From Serinus canaria (Eukaryota > Chordata > Aves > Passeriformes > Fringillidae): a stretch of 64,000 nucleotides of DNA. This document shows positions 1-12,400 of this stretch, piece by piece. The notes beneath the pieces are model-generated. The model did not search any database and had not been told where the DNA came from. It saw nothing but the letters and a program-made list of their open reading frames with translations. Location of the stretch: the NCBI RefSeq assembly GCF_022539315.1, contig NC_066326.1, positions 16,756,601 to 16,820,600 on the forward strand, written 5' to 3'. Position numbers and translations under genes: made by a program. Position 1 is the stretch's first letter; the number at the start of each line of letters is the position of its first letter.

Positions 1-344
1 GTCAACTATTAGTGTTGTGCTCAGCCTCAACTTTGGTTGTATCTCCCCTGTATCCCTGCCTGTGGCTGTCTCACAATGCTGTGTCTCCAGAGCAGCAGGG
101 ACATGGCTGTGTGCATGGAAAAGCAGGAGGGATTTGTTTCTTGGGAGATGCTGTATGTGAGAAGAGGAGCTGAGAAGCTCTCGTGCTCTCTGATGGTTGT
201 GGTAACTTGCACTTAAGTCAAAAGCTGAGGCACAGAGAGTAACATGGCCAGTAGCCCTCTGCCTGTTGCAAGGTCACTGTGAGCTGACTGGCTGGCTTGG
301 GTATCTGAATTGGTGTGCTGATTGGATTTCCTATGTCTAACCAG

Positions 345-472
345 GTTCCCAGGACTCCTAGGATGAGGCTGCTGTGAAGGACTGGTGGATCCCCTGCCCG
401 TGCTGTGGTGTCTGCAGATTCCCCGTGATCCCCTTTCCAGCTGGAGCACCGTTACCAAGGCTGCTGGGAAGA
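345..472 (+). other. DAG1: DAG1 5'UTR part of the first coding exon (tentative)
   Basis: A plausible acceptor (pyrimidine-poor, ending CCAG at 341-344) precedes the ATG at 473 by about 130 bp. The open frame runs upstream of the ATG without a stop to 374, but the codon there is GTG, so 473 is the first in-frame ATG. The exact exon start is uncertain. In 1-340 I see only intron-like sequence. Confidence 0.4.
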
Positions 473-3400
473 ATGACTGTTGGATGCCTCCTGCAAGCCC
501 CTGTCCTGGGGAGGACTTGGCTCCCAGTGCTGCTGCTGGCAGCCTCTGCTCACTGCCAGTGGCCCAGCGAGCCGGCAGAAGTGGTTCGGGACTGGGAGAA
601 CCAGCTGGAGGCCTCCATGCACTCGGTGCTCTCGGAGCTGCGGGAGGCGGTGCCGGCTGTGGTGGGCATTCCCGACAGCTCTGCCGTGGTGGGACGCTAC
701 TTCAGAGTCTCCATCCCCACGGATTTAATTGCTTCCAATGGAGAGGCTGTCCAGGTGAGAAACACCATTCCCCAGGGATTGTTTTTGGTTATATTCATGC
801 AGGATCAAGCGAGTCACCCCACTAAATGGGCTGGGTCATGAGGGTGGCTGGGAAGCCGCCTTACAGTTTTGTAGGACTACAGGAGAAGGATTTTTATAAA
901 AAATTAGTCTCATCTCATTGCAAAGTTTCTCTCTTCTGTAACAAAGAAGACTTCTCAGGGATGACTAATTGAGTTTGTTGGCTATATTTAAACTATTGAG
1001 ATGCTCTGCCCCTGGAACGATGGGCACATCCATGAGGAGATCCTGCCGTGGGATCTGGGGAGCCACAGATTCCCTGGGACTGCTGCTCGGGCTCAGGGAG
1101 TTTGCTTCACTGTGGTAACAAAACATTGCCAGACAAACAGACCTGTCCTGCCAGCAGAGCTTTGGGCTGCCTGGGACACTGTCTCTCCTGACCTTGCCCC
1201 TAAATCCCCTTGGGAAAGATGGTAGCCTTTCCCCTTATCTGACTTAAACTCGCGTGAGGCACTGCAAGGACCCAAAAACTGAGTTTTGGAATCAGTCCTG
1301 AGTGCAGGAGAGGGTTAGAATAGCCCAGAGGAAGGTGGGGACATGGCCAAACAGGTATGCTCATTGTTAGTCCTTTCCTGGAAGGGTTTGCTTGGATCAC
1401 ATGGAATTCAGAAAATTCTTTTCTTAAAAAACAGAGCTGCCTTCCAGTCTCAGGATTCCTTTTCAAAGAGCATTATAAAGCATTATAAAAAGCCAGGCTT
1501 CTGGTGTGTCTTAGAAGATCAGAGGGAGAAGGAGAGCAAGTCAGGAGCAAGTCTGACATCTCAGTTTCTCCTGGAAGGCAGGTTTGGTTTAGCTCTGTGT
1601 ACAGTCCCACAGTTATCCCAATCCTGATATGTGATCCTGCTGGCTCCAGCAAGGGTGCCAGACCACAATGTGCCAGGGTGGGCAGAAAATCTGAAGAATG
1701 CAGCAGTTATGGACAGAGGGTTAGACGGGGGGAGGAGGGCAGTGGGTGAGCCCCTGGCCAGAGGAGTTGGGGAAGGGGCCAGGCTGGTCTTGGTGCCTCT
1801 GTGCTGACCCATGGCCAAGGTCCCTGCCCAGCCTCACCCACAGCCTGTGCTCAGAGCACAGGGCACCTGTACAGCACCAGGCTGCCAGAGCCTGTGGTGA
1901 GCCTCAGATCTTATGTTACAGAAATGATAACTTTGGGTTGGGATTTTGCATCCAAGTGGCTTGTTCTGGTGTTGTCTAATAGCTGCTTTGATGGCAAGAA
2001 TAAGTGTCAGTATTTATATAACACCACAGCTTCCTCTGTCATCTTTTCCTGGCACAAAAGTCATCTGTGATAGCTCAAGTAGCTGCAGGAAAATACTGAT
2101 GGATTATTTCCACCCCACCTGATGGCTTCAAATTCTGCCTTTGCCATGTAGGTGTGAGGTGGTGTTGACCAACACCAACATGCCTGGAAGGGCCTGGGCT
2201 GCAGCAGGACCCAGCAGCTGCTGGTTGTGTGCAGTTCAGCAAACTCTGGGAGTTATTTTCATGCTTATCCCTGGGTTTACCCGAGTGCATGTTGCATCTG
2301 TTCACCTTGAAATTGATTTTAAAAGTGCAGCAGGCTCTCACTTAGCTGCTATCTCTGGAAGGGCTCTCCTTGTAGAGAATGCATGCTGGCTGCTGAGCAC
2401 AGCTGACCTTTGCTGTGGGGATTTGATTCCTGGCTAGTGGGAACTGCGTAGGCAATTTTGGGTGCTAGGATGCATTTTTGTTTTACTGGTAAATTTCAGG
2501 GCAGATTGCTCTGGTCTTTTTCTCAGGCTGCCTGGCATTTCTCAGCTGGCACAGTAAAAGCATAATACTTGTGAATCTCAGTCTCTGGTGTACTTAAACC
2601 CTGCTAAGAAAGAATAAGGACTTCTGTGCCTTCGAGATGGAGCAGGGCTTACAGTGAGATAGAGTTACCTGTATTTTTTCCTCTTAAATTTCAAAGAAAT
2701 TGCCTGCAATATTTTATTTTTTTTTAAATTGCTGACAGTTCCTGTCCCTAGACTCCCACTGGAGCCTGGAGAAAGTGTGATTGCTTAATTTCTAGATGAT
2801 TCCCACTGATTATTTCTAGGATTGTGGTGGGGATCGCCTTGAAGCTCCCTCTCAGATCCTCTCCCTGCTCGTTAGCAGATTCCAGCCAGCTGTAGACAAA
2901 ATACTTTTATCTGCAAACTGGGTTGTGGGATGGAAACAACGCCAGGCATGTGCAGCGTGGCGGAGGAGTGGCCCGCAGGCACGCACTCCTGCACAGTCAG
3001 GTATGTGCTCCTGGGAGCAGTCCCCAGCCTTTCCCTGCCACCCCCAAAGCTGCTCAACAACAGGTGAGAGTTTTATGGCTAAGGACGAAAGCAAGTTCAT
3101 TTGAATGTGCCCAAGCTGCAGAGAAAAGAAGTAAAAACCTACCACGTGTCTGAATTTCAGAGTCTGTTTCTACATTGCTCAGGGCCAGCTGCCTGCAAGG
3201 CACTGGGGCCATGGTAACGCCCTTCCCCTGTGCCTTGTGTTCCCAAGCAAGTGCCTTGGTCAGGCACTGTCTTGTCCTCTGGAAAGCAGCTGGAGATTGC
3301 AGGTATTCCAGCTGTTGGATTTGGCAGCAGGTCAGTCCAGATGCTGTCCTCTAGCTTCCTCACTGCAGCAGGGCTTCTGGCTGTGAGACTGCTCTCCAGC

Positions 3401-6400
3401 TGTCTGGAGGTGGCTGGGAATTAAAATTCCGTGGTGTGGCTTCCTGAAAGACATCTTGCAGCCCTTTCTGTCACATCTGACACCAAAACATTGGTATTTT
3501 TACGAGTTTTGTGTTAAAACACCCCATTTCCCCATATCATACAGCCCCCTTGCCATATACACAATGTGTGGGTGGGTTGCCACTGGCTCCCACTGGCTCC
3601 TGGCAGATGCTGGCTAGAACAGAATAGACATGGGCATTGGTGCTGGTACCTTCCCCAGTCATCATCTCCCTAACCCCTTTTCCACGAGGACTGTGTGGAG
3701 TCTGACCTGTTACCTCTCAGCTGTGTCCTGTCAGAGAACAGATCATGCTCCAGTCAAAGACCAGTTGGATTTCCTGTTCCTGTCACTTCCATTTGAAGCT
3801 GCTCCAGAATTTGGCTGCTCTGATTAAAAATGCAGCTTCTAGCCTAAATTTAGAGATGGCTAGAAATATTTATATGTGCTGCCCTTTAGCCTAAATCAAT
3901 TCTACCTTCATAATATTTACTTCCCTTATGTATTTATAGGTGACAGGCATATTCCCCATCTTGATTTTATTAGGTTAAACAAGCCAACCTCTTTAGTCTT
4001 TCTCATAAAATAAGCTTTCTTTCCTTCCCCTAAGCTTTGCAGCTGTCTTCTGCACCTCCTCCAGCTTGAGTTTATTTTTCTTATGTTTGCATGACCACAG
4101 TGTTACAAAACATTCCAGATGAAATTTTACCAGAACCTTTTATGAAAGCATCAAACTTCCTTTTCTCTTCTATAAATAGCTTTGTTTGATATATCCTAGA
4201 ATCATTTGCTTTTCCATGTCTGCTTTGCTTTGGTTTGGACATCTTCCTATCAGCTGAAATATCCAGGTCTGTAGTTTTTGCTGCTTCCAGTTGTTGAGTC
4301 CCAGAAAAGGACAAAAGGTGAGGTGCATGATTTGGTGTAGTGGCTGCCAAACATGGCTCTGCACTCATGCCAGTAGCCAGGGTATGCTGTCCCCACAAGG
4401 ATACATTACCCACAAGGAACCCCTGCACAACCTGATATGCTAAATGCATATACCCACACTACACAGAGACACTATTAAATAACTTTTATTTAAAGATGGC
4501 TCTATAAAGCATGCTGGAAGGAGAGAAACTCCTGCTGTGTACTGCTTCCCAAGGCACATCTGTGCCAGAGCAGGAGATTTGCTGTGTCTTCCTTGGAGGT
4601 CATGTAAAGCAGCTGCCCTGCCTTCAGTCCTGGTAGTCTTCAGTGTTGGGATGGATCTGCATGGGTTTGTAGCCAGTGCTGAGGAACTCAGGTGAGCACA
4701 GGTGAGCATTCCCAGCTGTGTCTTAGCCCCTCATTCTTTTTTTGTTTGAAGTGCATGGTTTCCATAGGGCTTTGTTGGGAAGACAGGTAAAACACATAGC
4801 AGAGGCCCTGAGAAGCTGTCTCTGTAAGCAAACACAGCTGGTGGGAAAGTGATTAGAACAACAGAATTCACTCAGATGAATTACACAGCGAGCTATGGAG
4901 CAGGTTTGGAGGTTATCAGAGACTGGATATCCATCTGGGAAAAAGGGAGTCTTGCTTTCATAGAATCACTGAGTTGTTTAGGTTGGAAAATACCGTTTAG
5001 ATTATCCAGCCCAACCATTAACCCAGCACTGCCAAGTCTACCACTAAACTTTCCAAGCAGGAGGCTGAATTTCCAATGGTTGTTCTATTTGCCATCTGCT
5101 GAAGCAGCTTTTACTGAACAGCTTTGCTCTCATCAGATGTCAGGGACCTTGATTTATAAACAGGATCCACAGAGATTGGGTTGCAGGAGTCCTGACATGG
5201 GTATCTACTGTCAGGGCTGTGCTGCTCACCTCAATCCTGCTCCAACCCCAAAGCCAAGGGCTGGATGTTGACAGCCAGCCTGCAGTGCCAGGACACACTT
5301 GCTTTCAGGGAAGAAAACCACAAAATACTGACTTTTTTTTTTTTTCCCCTCTTGCAACGATCTTTATTTCAAAGCATTTTAACTGAATGTGAAATTTATT
5401 AAAGTGGCATTTCTCAAAGGAAGAAGAGAAGCAAGGAGCAGTCCCGAGGGGCTTTGTCATCAAGCTGGGTATCTTAAAAGGCTCTCTGTGTCAAGGCATT
5501 TGAGCTTCACCTCCTCCCTGGGGTCCCTGGTTTTCTTGGACTAACTGGGAGGTGCAGCAACAGCCGCTATTTACAGGCGAGCACACGGGGATAAATGGCA
5601 GTGCCTGGAACAGGTCCAGGCAAAGGAAGACTTGGGCAGGGTTTTGCTGGGTTGCCACGCTGCAATCTGAGTGATAAGATGAGCTGATAAGATTCCTGCA
5701 GGGAGGCCGAGGGGCCTTATCTTTTTCCTGCAGGGAGAGACCGAGTCAGAGAATTTGGCATTTTCAGTGCACGCTTAGTAACAAACTCTGAATTTGGAGG
5801 AGTGGAAAATGTGACTCAGTCTAATTATAAACTGGCTTTTCAGACGGGCTGGGAAGTTCCTTGTTTTGTCCTGCTCTTACAGGTTGGTGCTTTGAGCATC
5901 CAGGGAGACAGAGGTACGTGACAATAATGAGAATCCTGCGAAGGAGCAGACCTGAGGCTGCAGGATCTGGTCTGCCTTTCCTTGCCATGCTCTTGAAAGC
6001 CAGCTTTCCAGCAATCTGCTGATGGGAGGAATAAATTGCCAGGGCTGGTTAGCTGTGCAGTGGCAGCATGCACTAAACCCCCAGCACTTGGCATCCATGC
6101 TCTGTGGTATTTTTGCTTCCCTTTGGCCTTTCACTTATAAAAAGTGGCGCTGAAAGAAGAGCCCAACCAAACTTTTTTTAAAGCTGTTTGAGGCTTTTCC
6201 TGCCCCGTGCTCACCCCCCAGCCAAGGGACAGAGAGGGTGTGGGCAGCCCATGCTGACCCCAGCCCTGGCGCGGGCGGGCTGTGCCTGCCCGCTCCAACA
6301 ATAAGGCTAAACAAATCCTTCCAAGCTGCTTGCATGGACTGATGAAAGGAGGATTTCTTGGGACACTCAATGTTTTGTAGTGACCTCCCAGTGAAACAGC

Positions 6401-9400
6401 TGTTGTGTTCCCTTGCCCAGGCAGAGTGGGATGCTGAATGGTGTCCTTATAGGCAGCACAGAGGCGCAGCTGGAAAAGAAGCCGTCATGGCAGGAGTATG
6501 CGAGGGTGGCATGAGCTGGGCGTAGCTGCTCAGCCTGCACCTTTGCAGAGCCGTTTCACTGATGGTAAAGGAGCTGGTCAGACAAAGCCCAGCTCGTGTG
6601 GAAGGCAGGCTGAGCCCACAGCACAGCCCTACACCCACAGAGGAGGGGGGCTGCTTTCCGTGCGTGAGGCTTCACTGGCTCCTTGAATGGCTGGAAAATG
6701 CAGATGAGCAGGAGACACATAAACTTCTCATTCAGATTGTCATGAGCACATAAAAGCAGAGCAGCTACTTCAAGTAGCTTTGCTGCCTGGTCCTTCAGAG
6801 GTTGAAGTTTGAACTTGAAGATGAGGGTCAGGGCACAGTGATGTGGCCTCTGCAAGCCTTATTCCCCCTTAGCTCAGCTTTCTTTGTTTTTCTAAAGCAG
6901 CAGCTTCAGTGCATGGAGACATACTGGAAGGGCTTTGCAGGGCTTTTTCTGGGACCAGCCAGAATATGGAGTTAGCTCAACCATCCTGACCTACCTGTGC
7001 ACAAAGGAAGCACCAATTACTGGCTGTTCTTGTGTAGCTTTTGGTCTCTGAACAGAGGTGGTGAGCTCCTGCTGGTAATGAAGGCTCGGGTCACTGAGGC
7101 TGACGTACTTCTGAAAGCCAGTCAAGTCTCTGGGCTGTTTTTAGACTTCCAGGGGCAGAGGCATCTGCATGAGTTGTCCTGGAGCAGCTTGTTTTGTCTG
7201 TGAGTTCCTGGGTCTTTGGGCTGCTCTGTACCTGCTGTGCAAGGTACACAGCAGCCCAGAGGAGCAGTGTCTGCTGAGGATACCCAAAAACCTTGGCAGG
7301 TAAGGCAGTCCCTTCCACAGGGAAGCATCTGTGTTGCAAGTCCTTCCTGCTCGCTGTGCCAAGCACAACTTTCCTGTCTCCAGCCTGAGCTTTCCCATAG
7401 CACAGCACTGCAGCAGCAGTGCCCAGTGAGCAGAAGGCTCTGAGAGGTGCCCATCCTCCTTGCACCACTGCTTTCTGGGCCTTGTGTTTCTAGGCATGGC
7501 CTGTCTGGTGTCCTAGTTTGCAGTTCTGTTGTGTTTGAGAAAAGGAGGTGGCAAGTAAGGTTGGAGGCTCCTTCACACGACCTCTCCTGGATGCACACAG
7601 GCCAACCTCCCTGGCAGGGCTGTTCCTTGTGGCCAAAGCCCCACAGCCTCATGGAATCACAGGATATTCTGAGTTGGAAGGGACCCACGAGGACCATCAA
7701 GTCCAAGCCCTGGCCCAACACAGAACAACAGGAAGAATTGCCATGTGTCTGAAAGCACTTGAACTCTGGCAGCTGTGGGCTGAGGGCTGTCCAGCTCCTG
7801 CCTTGCACCATCACATTCCATGACCCAGTGCAGCAGCCTCTGCTGCCGTGGGACCTGCCTGGGGCTGTGGTTCCTGGACAGCTTGGTCTGCAGGCACAGT
7901 GCAGCCTTTGTGCCAGGTGAGGGGTGCACCTGATGGATCCAGAGGCAGAGCCTGCCTCCCAAAACAGGGACTGTCCTCTGAGCTGGAGCCTGCAGGCCCC
8001 GTGCCCATGACTTCTCCTGACTCCAGTCTGGCTGTGCTCTTTGCAGTGCCCATGGTTCCAGCAGCACTGGCGTGGATCTGAAGCCAGTGTCCCTCCCCCA
8101 GCTTGTGTGGGACAAGGCAATGAGAATCTGCCTACCCATGGATCTGATTTGGAGCTGACACTGCCTGTTACTTCTGCTGCCAACACTGCCCATGCTGCAG
8201 CATTAGCAGGGGGTTTAAAATGAAGCTTGGGCTTAGGCAAACAGGTTAGTCTTGACTCTTTCTCTGCAGTTATATTTGCATTTGAATTGCGTTTGAATTT
8301 CCATTTTCCTCCCCTGCCTGCTGGTTAATTGCCTGCAGAAGCCTGAGCCTGCAGACTTGGTGTGACACTGGCTGGGTCAGTCAGTTGGGCTCAGCTCAGC
8401 TCAGCTCACCTTCTGGAGGGCCCAGCTGGGATATTCCTCATTGCTGGCCATGTGTGTTGGGGTGATGCTGAGGGAGTCTGGCTACAGTAAATTGCCATCA
8501 GTAATTACACTCCAGGTAAAACTTTGGCACAGGGTCTGTCTCTCAGCAGCTGCTGAGCACAGGGAGGGGAAGGGGGCAGTGGGAGATCTGGCAGAGCTGC
8601 AGGACTGTCCATGCTGACTCTGCCCAAAAGCAGCCATCAGGGGGTGTTTAGGGCTGATTTGAAAGGAGCCGACTCCCAGCTGCTGCTGCTGCCTGTGTGA
8701 AGGTCTGTCAGCACAGGCAGGGGAGATCCCACTGGATACTTCCAGGACTGGGAAGATTTCATAGTGGTGTGCCCTAGTGGAGACCTGTGGCAGGATCCTA
8801 TGGTACCTGTCTCCTGGCAAAGGGCTCGCTGTCTCCTTTTCAGGGGATTCATCAGAAGGAGGAGGACTAAATACCTGGAGGATTAAAGGGCACTCTTGTA
8901 AGTAAGAATGCAATTTTCGCCTGAATTCCCTCAGGGCAGAAGTTTTGCTCACTGCTCCTTTGCTTATCTTTGTCTTGTTGGCCACAGGGTTTTAAGATCC
9001 AAGTTTAAAAAAACAAGTCAAACTGAGCTATCTTCTTTCATGAGCTGACTGCTCTTGGCTGGCCTAAAAATAACAGGCCACGTCTATCTCAAAGGATTTT
9101 GTGAACAAGGTCTTCAAAACCAGCCAGACCACTCACTGTATGTATTTTAAATCACAATCATGGCTTATTTTTTAATGGTCTTCAGTACACTGCCAGGCTT
9201 GTGTAATCTTTAGCCAATAGGCATTCATTTACAATTATCTCAAATAATGGGAAAACAAAGACAGCCTTTTTTTTTTTAAACTTGGGCAATGGAAGAGTTA
9301 TTTTGAAACCAGACCCCTTGAGGGAAATGGCAGGGCTTAAGGCTGATACTTATTGCATACATAGAAAAGTGGAAAACTTTTAACATGAAAACTAGAGATC

Positions 9401-12400
9401 CCAAATCATTAACTATGTGTAGCCTTAACAAATACCCTTTGAAGCAATATTTGAAGGAAACATTGCTAGAACAGAGTCCAGGTCTCCCTCCTCACAGTTC
9501 ACACCACTGCAAACACAGCAGTGACGTGGACAGGACAGACCCACGCCAAGGCCTCTGCTGGTCAGCGTTTGTTTAGGAGCAAGTATTTTTATCCATTATG
9601 CTAACAACTTTATTTATCTGCTCCAATCTTTCTGGGCTCTTCCTTTGTCACATGAACATGGATGATTTCTGCTATCAGGTCAGTAGCTGTGTTTAAAGCA
9701 GTGCAGAGACATCGAATGCTTGTGACTTGTTGCCTTCTCAAAGATTTCCCAGGGGAGGCACAGGCTTCATAGGAGTAATCCACATAAATTTGATTTTCTT
9801 AATCGTCTCTTGCAGAGCCTTTAGAAACAGTCCACATCTCCTCACAGGCTGAATACAGCTGAACTAGCTCAGCTCTTTTTAAATCAAGTTTAAATGGGTT
9901 TATAAATGTTTTGCAACTGTCATATCCCTGCTAGAACAACTCATCCCAGTAAGTGATTGCTTGGCCTGTTTTTGTTTTTCAGGAGAGCCTAGTTTTTGGT
10001 GTGAATCTGTCTGCCTGCAGTTTCCTTTTCTAGGATGGGCCCTACATGTAAACTGTAGGTTAAAAATGGTTTTCCAAGCAGGAAATACTCAGACTGGCCT
10101 GTGCCTCCCTCGCCATCATTTCTGTGTGTGGGGTCAGGCACCTTTCTGAAGTGAGTTTGGCTGTCAGAAGTAGGAGCGGAGATGACTGAAGGAAGAATCA
10201 CCTTGTGGCATGAGACTGGATAAAATACTGCTGCTTGCAGGTCTTCTCCTCAAGTCATGGCAGTGCCCAGGGAAGAGGCAGCAGCAGAAAACTCTGACTC
10301 TCAGGAAAGCTGTGTGGAGTGTTTGATCCTGTAATTAAGGGCTTTTGCAGAGTGCACAGAAGGGGAAGATTTGTTCCAAATGTAGCCTAAAATTACACAC
10401 TCAGAGAGAATTTAACCACTCACTATTAAAGTTTTTATTCTTCTTGATTGTGTAAGCCTCAATAATGCTGTGGCTTTGTCCTGGCTCCCTATGTTTCTGT
10501 TCCTTATGTGTGCCCAGCCCAGCCCTCCTCCACAGTGGGCAGGTTAGTGGCTAATTTTGGCACAAGGGGATAAAGAGTGGAACCATCCAGTTTCTGCTAC
10601 TGTAAATGCTTTATTGCACTGAGCATTGTCCTGGCATCTCAGTTTTTAGAGGGTGTGATGAAATGAGACTTTTTTAAAGGAAGATGGAGTCAGGTCAGTG
10701 CTTCTGGCTGGGCAGAAGCAGACCCTGCCTTAGTTCTCTTTTGGAAGAAGAAATGCCAAGGAAGGACAATTCGTTCCTTTGTTCCTGCAGGAGCGAGGCT
10801 TGGCTCCCTGTGCCCAGCTCAGGTGAAGGGCTGCCTTTCCTTTGGGATGTCTGGGCTAAAAGCAGCTCCTGTTTTTGCAGTGGAGGAGGAGTGACTGCAG
10901 CCACAGCCCTGCCAAAACTCCCTGTCCTCTGCCAGACACGTGGGTACACAGCAAGGCCAGGGCAAGGATGCTCACATGTTGGTGCATGGTGGCCTACATT
11001 GAGGTACAGGGCCCTTGGGACAGCTTCCTCCAGCTGTTGTAAGCAGGAATCTGAATTCTGTGCTCTGGTGAGGAGTCAACTAAAGCTGTGCTGAGAGCTT
11101 TAAACTCTGCTCTATAAGCTGTGCCCAGCGTGTGGCTCATGAAGTACTCTCCAGCTTGTCCAGGCTGGCTGAAACCCTCTGCAGCTCTTGCACAAAAGCT
11201 TTTTTGTGCTGCTCTTGCCAAAAGACTTTTGGGCTGGCAGAGCTGTGCATCCAGACCCTTCAGTGTGCTGAAACCCACAGCGTGGGGGTGAGCCCCAGGG
11301 TGCTGCCTGCATCCAAGGAGTGGGAGTGGCACCTCACAGTGTGCACAGCCCTGCAGCATCAGGCATCCTTCCTTGTCCATCCAGGGGCTTTCCCCAGCAG
11401 GACCTGCAGTGTGGCAGTCCAGCCCTGGCTCTGCACCTGCTGCTGGATGCAGGAATGCTCCTGCCTGTCTGGTTTCCTTGCAAAGCTCCTCTCCCAGCTT
11501 TGCATTTGGGTAAATTATGAAATATGTATAAGCTTTACAGAACTGCAGAGAACCAAAGCACCCTTTCAGGAAGAGAGCTGGAGCCTGGCTCCATGTTGGA
11601 TTGCAGTGAGCCCAGACCATGGACCAGGCTGCTAAATATGTCTCCATGAGCCCCAAAGCATCCTGTTTGCTCGGAGTGTCAGGGGGAGATGCCTCGTGGA
11701 GTTCTGGAAAGCCCAGCCAGTGCACTTTCCAAACGCCTCCGGGCCTGGGCGGTGATGAAGCTCAGGTTACTCACTCTGGAGTACCTACAGTCCCGGGAAA
11801 TGTCACAGCCCACCGAGCTGGCAGCCTCACCCCTTCAGCGCACAGCCCGGGATGTCAGCTGCCGGGAGCTGGGTGGGGGCTTGGGGTTTTTCACCCACCC
11901 TCAGCTACAACCCAGGGCAGGAGACAGAGTCCCACGGGCTGAAAGAGGTAGTAAAGAGTGGGCTGGAGTCCTGAGGTGCCTGTGTTCTGAGACAAAGCCT
12001 TCCCTTGCAGCAGCAGGTTGCTATGTGAAAGTGAAGTCCTTCATTTTTAGCTAGCCTGGGGGTGAAGCCAGGCTGCCATGCTGTCCTGTGTCATGTCCAG
12101 CAATTCCTCAGTCCATGTGCCACATCCCTTCCTTTATCCTCAGCTGCTGTTCCTCTGGCAGAACAGGACAACACCAGGTAGCTCTCAGGATTTCCTGCTG
12201 CTTGTTGAGAGCTGGTGTGCTCCAGCCAGGCCAGGGACTCAGAACCATAGCTGGCCAGCTTCTGGCCCCTCTGGGTCTTCCTGGCTCTGGGGACAGTGAG
12301 ACAAGCTGAAATAAGTGGAGAAAATACATGTTCTGCTGAGCTGCTGGAGCAGTGGCCCTAATGTGTCTAGGGTGGGCAGGGTGTGATGGGCTGAGGAAAG

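Noticed and set aside
374..841. DAG1 first exon starting at 374 and running to 841
   Set aside because: The codon at 374 is GTG, and a strong donor at 755 ends the exon; residues after 754 do not match dystroglycan. The ATG at 473 fits the family.
1446..1492. Duplicated GCATTATAAA word as a paired TATA-like promoter
   Set aside because: Two copies 12 bp apart in an AT-rich patch, with no other promoter signals or downstream gene start.
7122..8240. 372-codon open frame on the minus strand inside the DAG1 intron
   Set aside because: It starts at TTG, overlaps a CR1 fragment, is rich in Trp/Ser/Gly/Gln without any domain, and overlaps equally open frames in other phases. Stop-poor composition explains it.
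10994..11725. 243-codon minus-strand frame in the DAG1 intron
   Set aside because: No recognisable domain or splice context; competing frames are open on the other strand.
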